From NCBI RefSeq assembly GCF_011043525.1, contig NZ_JAAKGO010000007.1:213875-277874 (forward strand): 64,000 bases of DNA. Direction: 5' to 3'. The notes beneath the pieces are model-generated. The model was not told the DNA's origin. It did no database searches and worked only from the letters and a program-made list of their open reading frames with translations. This document shows positions 59,769-64,000 of this stretch, piece after piece (the stretch's first letter is position 1; each line of letters starts with the position of its first letter). The stretch is from Sphingobacterium sp. SGG-5 (GTDB lineage Bacteria; Bacteroidota; Bacteroidia; Sphingobacteriales; Sphingobacteriaceae). Made by a program: the position numbers and the translations under genes.

Positions 59769-62700
59769 TCCTCTATATTATCGAACTCTGGCCTATGTAC
59801 TCTCTTTCTAGACAACATCAAGTAAAATGCGGGAATAACATACAGCGTCAGTATCAACGAGAAGACTGTACCGCCAACAATAACCACCCCCATACCTATA
59901 CGGCTAACCGATGCTGCTCCTAAAGACAATGCAATCGGAAGAGCACCTAAAGCGATGGCAAAAGATGTCATCAAAATCGGCCGGAGCCGGGCCTCTGCAG
60001 CTTTAACAACAGCCTCATATTTTTCATATCCGCTATCACGAAGCTGATTGGCAAATTCCACGATCAAAATTCCATTTTTTGTAACTAAACCGATCAACAT
60101 AATGGTACCGATCTGACTGAAAATATTCCATGACTGCCCAAATAACCACAATGAAAACATAGCTCCTCCGACAGCCATAGGTACGGTCAATAAAATAATT
60201 ACTGGATCGACAAAACTTTCAAATTGTCCTGCAAGAATCAAAAATATAAGTAAAACAGCCAGTCCGAATGCAAACATGGTATTGGAACTACTTTCAACGA
60301 AATCGCGGGCTTCTCCGCCAAGATCTGTGGAAAATGTATCGTCCAACACGCGATCCCGGATAGCGTCCATTGCTTGTATACCATCTCCCAAACTAACCCC
60401 CGGCGCTAAGCCAGCCGAAACTGTCGCCGACATATACCGGTTGTTATGAAACAGTTGCGGAGGACTACTGTGCTCTTCGACTTTCACAATATTATCCAAT
60501 TGTATAAGGTCACCGGACTTATTCTTCACATAAATCGATGCCAAGTCCATTGGCGTCGCACGATCCTGCTTATCAAATTGTCCCATAACCTGATATTGCC
60601 TTCCGTTCATCATATAGTAGCCAAAACGCTGTCCTGAAAGTGACATCTGCAAAGTTTGAGCGATGTCCATCACCGACACCCCTAAAGTTTGTGCCTTCTC
60701 ACGATCAATCATGACATATACTTCAGGCTTGTTAAACTTCAAATTGACGTCGACCACCGAGAATGTCCTGTCTTTGGATAACTCCTCCATGAATTCCGGA
60801 ACCTTCTCCTCTAATTTATCAAAATTCTGTGCCTGAATAATATATTGTATGGGTAGCCCCCCTCGCCTATTGACAGAGATAGTAGGCTGTTGGGAAACCG
60901 TTATATGTGCCTCCGAATAGCGTCTGGTGAGTCGCGACAAAGAATGGGCAACCTCAGCTTGTGAACGATCTCTTTCACCCGGTTCAACCAAGCCCATACG
61001 GACCATACCCGTATTGACCGATGCTGATCCAAAGCTAGGTGATGTAATAACCAAACTTACTTTCTTCTCGGGGATCGAATCGTTAATAAGCATCGTCAGA
61101 TCCGTCATAAAGCGGTCCATATAATCGTATGAAACGCCTTCAGGTGCAGTGGCACGTAAGGAAACAAAACTCCGATCATCATACGGTGCGGTCTCTTTCG
61201 GTAAAATCTGGTAAAACAAATACGTCAAACCAAAACAAAAGAGAATGATGAACACGGCTAACCACTTGAATTTTAAAAAGCTCTTAAGTGACCCTTCATA
61301 CTCCTTATTCATAATCTCAAAATACTTTTCCGTCCGGCTGTAAAATGTCGATTTATGTTGTTCTCCACCTTTCATGAGATACGCATTTAGCATAGGGGTA
61401 AGAGATAAAGACACAAAGGCGGATATCAATACAGCCGAACCGATGACAACGCCGAATTCTCGAAATAAACGTCCAACGAAGCCTTCCAGAAAAATAACAG
61501 GCAAAAATACGGCAGCCAGTGTAATGGAGATCGAAATGACCGCAAAGAAAATTTCATTGGATCCCTTAATGGCGGCCTCAATCGGAGACATCCCCTGTTC
61601 CACTTTTTTAAAGATATTTTCTGTTACCACAATACCGTCGTCGACCACCAACCCTGTCGCCAGAACGATTGCCAAGAGGGTCAATACATTAATGGAAAAA
61701 CCACATAAATACATGATAAAAAATGTAGCAATCAACGATACGGGGATATCTATAAGTGGTCGAAAAGCGATGGACCAATTCCTAAAAAACACATAGATGA
61801 TGAGGACAACCAGTATAATGGCTATAATAAGCGTTTCAACAACCTCCAATACGGATCTCTTGACGAACATCGTATTATCCAAGGCCACGTTTAGCTCAAA
61901 ACCTTTTGGTATCTCTTTCTCCAAACGTTCATATTCCTGATAAAAGCGCTTAGCAATATCTAAATAATTTGTTCCGGGTTGGGGTATAATATTCAAAGCA
62001 ATCATCGGATAACCCGAATCGGACATTTTTGTCTCAAAATTTTCCGCTTCAAGCGCTGCATTTCCCACATCCTTAAGCCGGACAATCTTTTCTCCTTCGG
62101 TTAGAATGATAATATTATTAAACTGCTCTTCCGATTCTAGGTTACCCATGGTTTTTACAGCTAACTCTGTATTTGCCCCCGTTAACTTTCCGGAAGGAAG
62201 TTCAACATTTTGTGCATTTAAGGCCGTTCGAACATCCAAGATCGTCAAACCATAAGAAGCTAATTTCACCGGATCTATCCATAGCCGCATCGCATAATTA
62301 CGCAGCCCCCATATCCGTATCGAACTAACCCCCGGAATAGTCTGCAAACGTTGGGCGATTACATTTTCCCCATAGTCTGAGAGCTCCAGAACATCTTTGG
62401 TCGAGCTTTGTACAGTCATCGTAATGATGGGTTCCGAATCAGCATCAGCCTTGGAGACAACAGGTGGCGCGTCAATATCTTGCGGAAGTCTACGTAAGGC
62501 TTGTGACACTTTATCCCGCACATCGTTGGCAGCTTCCTCCAAGTCTTTTTCCAGATTGAATTCAATGCTAATACTACTGCTACCTTGATTACTGGACGAA
62601 GAAATATTCCGGATACCATCTATGGAATTGATAGACTTCTCGAGCGGTTCTGTAATCTGGGATTCGATAATCTCTGCATTCGCTCCCGTATAGTTTGTAC

Positions 62701-62842
62701 GCACTGAAATCTGAGCTGGATCTATAGAAGGAAACTCACGAACACCCAAAAATGTATATCCTATTATACCAAATAGGATGAGCATAAGATTCATCACTAT
62801 CGCTAATACAGGTCTTTTGACACTAAGTGTAGATAAACTCAT
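59765..62842 (-). CDS. HAE1-type RND multidrug efflux permease (second efflux operon)
   Basis: 1025 residues from the ATG at 62842 (MSLSTLSVKRPVLAIVMNL); the longer frame to 62887 overlaps the adaptor gene and is unlikely. The proton-relay helix 4 is TGLVVDDGIVVTENIFKK, with the Asp-Asp pair of AcrB-like pumps. Inner-loop sequences ITVSQQPTISVNRRGG and the second-half GTIMLIGLVTKNGILIVEFAN agree with HAE1. It exports hydrophobic drugs or metabolites using the proton gradient. It starts 10 bases after the adaptor stop. Confidence 0.95.
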   Translation of the reverse strand: MSLSTLSVKRPVLAIVMNLMLILFGIIGYTFLGVREFPSIDPAQISVRTNYTGANAEIIESQITEPLEKSINSIDGIRNISSSSNQGSSSISIEFNLEKDLEEAANDVRDKVSQALRRLPQDIDAPPVVSKADADSEPIITMTVQSSTKDVLELSDYGENVIAQRLQTIPGVSSIRIWGLRNYAMRLWIDPVKLASYGLTILDVRTALNAQNVELPSGKLTGANTELAVKTMGNLESEEQFNNIIILTEGEKIVRLKDVGNAALEAENFETKMSDSGYPMIALNIIPQPGTNYLDIAKRFYQEYERLEKEIPKGFELNVALDNTMFVKRSVLEVVETLIIAIILVVLIIYVFFRNWSIAFRPLIDIPVSLIATFFIMYLCGFSINVLTLLAIVLATGLVVDDGIVVTENIFKKVEQGMSPIEAAIKGSNEIFFAVISISITLAAVFLPVIFLEGFVGRLFREFGVVIGSAVLISAFVSLSLTPMLNAYLMKGGEQHKSTFYSRTEKYFEIMNKEYEGSLKSFLKFKWLAVFIILFCFGLTYLFYQILPKETAPYDDRSFVSLRATAPEGVSYDYMDRFMTDLTMLINDSIPEKKVSLVITSPSFGSASVNTGMVRMGLVEPGERDRSQAEVAHSLSRLTRRYSEAHITVSQQPTISVNRRGGLPIQYIIQAQNFDKLEEKVPEFMEELSKDRTFSVVDVNLKFNKPEVYVMIDREKAQTLGVSVMDIAQTLQMSLSGQRFGYYMMNGRQYQVMGQFDKQDRATPMDLASIYVKNKSGDLIQLDNIVKVEEHSSPPQLFHNNRYMSATVSAGLAPGVSLGDGIQAMDAIRDRVLDDTFSTDLGGEARDFVESSSNTMFAFGLAVLLIFLILAGQFESFVDPVIILLTVPMAVGGAMFSLWLFGQSWNIFSQIGTIMLIGLVTKNGILIVEFANQLRDSGYEKYEAVVKAAEARLRPILMTSFAIALGALPIALSLGAASVSRIGMGVVIVGGTVFSLILTLYVIPAFYLMLSRKRVHRPEFDNIEE

Positions 62843-62852
62843 TCCTCGTAGA

Positions 62853-63911
62853 TTAGCGTAATGAAACTTGAATTGGACTACCGTCACGTAATGACATCAT
62901 CCCCGATGTCAACACCGTATCTCCGATATTTAATCCTTTGGTTATCAAAACATCTTCATTTGTTCTGGCCCCGGATTCAACGACGATTTCTCTTGCACGT
63001 CCCGAGTCGAGGATAAACACCTTCTTTCCGTTCTGAATAGGAATCAACGCTTCAGTAGGGATAAGTATCGCATTTTCTAATGTTTCCAATGGAAAATTGA
63101 TATTGACAAACAATCCCGGTATCAAATTATGTTTCGCATTATCCACTATAGCCCGGACACGTAGTGTCCGTGTATTGGACTCGATCTTCGGTTCTATCGC
63201 GTAGATCCGAGCCTCATAGACCGTAGAGTCACCTTGGATAGAAACCTGGATAAAGGTATTTGTCTTTACCTTTGTGGCATATTTCTCGGGAACTGAGAAA
63301 TCAACTTTCAACTTACTTGTATTCACCAATTGAGCAATTTCGGTCGTCGGTGTAATATAACTGCCTTTCGATATGTTTCGCAATCCTATTGTTCCCGAAA
63401 AAGGAGCTTTCAGTACGGTCTTGCTAAGCTGTGCTTCTATAAGCTGAATTTGAGACTGTGCAGTCTGATACTCCGCCTTCGCTAAATCATATTCTTCCTG
63501 GCTAATAGCTTCTTTTTCCAACAATAACCTCGCTCTTCGTTCGTTTTCGGCTGTTAACGATTTTCTGGTATTTGCTTCGCCCAATTGAGCACGTAGCTCT
63601 GAATCATTAATTTTCAATAAGACTTGGCCAGCACTAACTTCCGACCCTTCCGTGAAATTTAACGTCTCAACAATACCTGAGATTTCTGATCGAAGTTCAA
63701 CCACTTCATTCGGTTCTATCGCACCGGTCAACGATAAATAATCTGAAAAAGGCCGTCCTTTGGCGACCGTTGCATACACCGTAGCCGCACCTCTTTCCTT
63801 ACGAGCTGTCTCTAACTTTCTATTCTTACTATTTTCTAATAGGCGATAAGCAACTAATCCAATAATAATTACCCCTATTGCGGATAAAAAAAACACTATT
63901 CTTCGGGTCAT
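62853..63911 (-). CDS. RND efflux periplasmic adaptor protein (second efflux operon)
   Basis: 352 residues from the ATG at 63911 (MTRRIVFFLSAIG); an ATG 30 bases upstream is an alternative. A single N-terminal membrane helix, not a lipoprotein signal, anchors it. The lipoyl half reads VVELRSEISGIVETLNFTEGSEVSAGQVLLKIND; the alpha-hairpin and KAPFSGTIGLRNISKGSYI follow. It is first in the operon adaptor, pump, channel. The 89 bases to the window edge hold AT-rich sequence in which no clear promoter was identified. Confidence 0.93.
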   Translation of the reverse strand: MTRRIVFFLSAIGVIIIGLVAYRLLENSKNRKLETARKERGAATVYATVAKGRPFSDYLSLTGAIEPNEVVELRSEISGIVETLNFTEGSEVSAGQVLLKINDSELRAQLGEANTRKSLTAENERRARLLLEKEAISQEEYDLAKAEYQTAQSQIQLIEAQLSKTVLKAPFSGTIGLRNISKGSYITPTTEIAQLVNTSKLKVDFSVPEKYATKVKTNTFIQVSIQGDSTVYEARIYAIEPKIESNTRTLRVRAIVDNAKHNLIPGLFVNINFPLETLENAILIPTEALIPIQNGKKVFILDSGRAREIVVESGARTNEDVLITKGLNIGDTVLTSGMMSLRDGSPIQVSLR

Positions 63912-64000
63912 ACAATGATCTGTCGATGGTAAAAACCACAATATAAAATTATTAACCCAAACTATTTGTAAAAATGTTATGATAGACTTTTATGGCTAAC

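Overview
The window is a chromosomal segment of a Bacteroidota bacterium, most likely of the Sphingobacteriaceae (Sphingobacterium, Pedobacter or a relative). The evidence is: an ECF sigma/FecR/SusC/SusD locus; many upstream regions with the Bacteroidota -7 box TAnnTTTG and no Shine-Dalgarno sequence; a CarB of only 939 residues that lacks the C-terminal MGS-like domain; and typical gene families such as DUF1501/DUF1800, GH109, DUF1080 and many lipoproteins. No transposase, integrase, phage gene, CRISPR array or rRNA was seen.

Layout. 1-7727 (minus strand) is a nutrient-uptake locus: sigma factor, FecR anti-sigma factor, SusC/TonB receptor, SusD lipoprotein and an exo/endonuclease-phosphatase lipoprotein cut by the window edge. 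7920-11544 holds an S9 peptidase, a short repeat patch and a DctA-type symporter. 11677-15096 is a plus-strand operon for an ABC exporter with a NEW3-domain partner. 15251-25758 is largely housekeeping: CreD, tRNA-Leu, trigger factor, DUF3943, pirin, a Crp-like regulator, prolyl oligopeptidase, LpxH, an SMR exporter and release factor 1. 25844-26025 holds two identical tRNA-Asp genes. 26228-28201 is an unusual ECF sigma factor plus a membrane-anchored trypsin-like protease, followed by a small membrane protein.

28241-38300 holds a peroxiredoxin, proBA, uvrB, upp, a YkuK-like RNase H fold protein, a NadR-like kinase, ahcY and a bacilliredoxin. 38364-41405 is the DUF1800/DUF1501 pair. 41492-48466 is a first RND efflux operon (TolC, pump, adaptor) with a TlpA-type thioredoxin and a small membrane protein. 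48549-50548 holds a nucleosidase, a YqcI/YcgG protein and a DUF1989 protein. 50706-50953 is an RNA-rich stretch: tRNA-Pro, two strong hairpins and an unexplained structured element. The remainder carries an Smr protein, a DUF1080 lipoprotein, carB, an FGE-like lipoprotein, a GH109 oxidoreductase-type glycosidase and a second RND efflux operon of the HAE1 type that runs to the right edge.

The observations most worth following are: the sigma factor/anti-sigma-like protease fusion pair (26228-27912); a possible cis-antisense RNA over the susC start (about 5659-5760); the folded element beside tRNA-Pro (50754-50842); and twin AAACG-N4-CGTTT palindromes upstream of the GH109 gene (58387-58424). 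Functions are inferred from sequence motifs read by eye; no database search was run.
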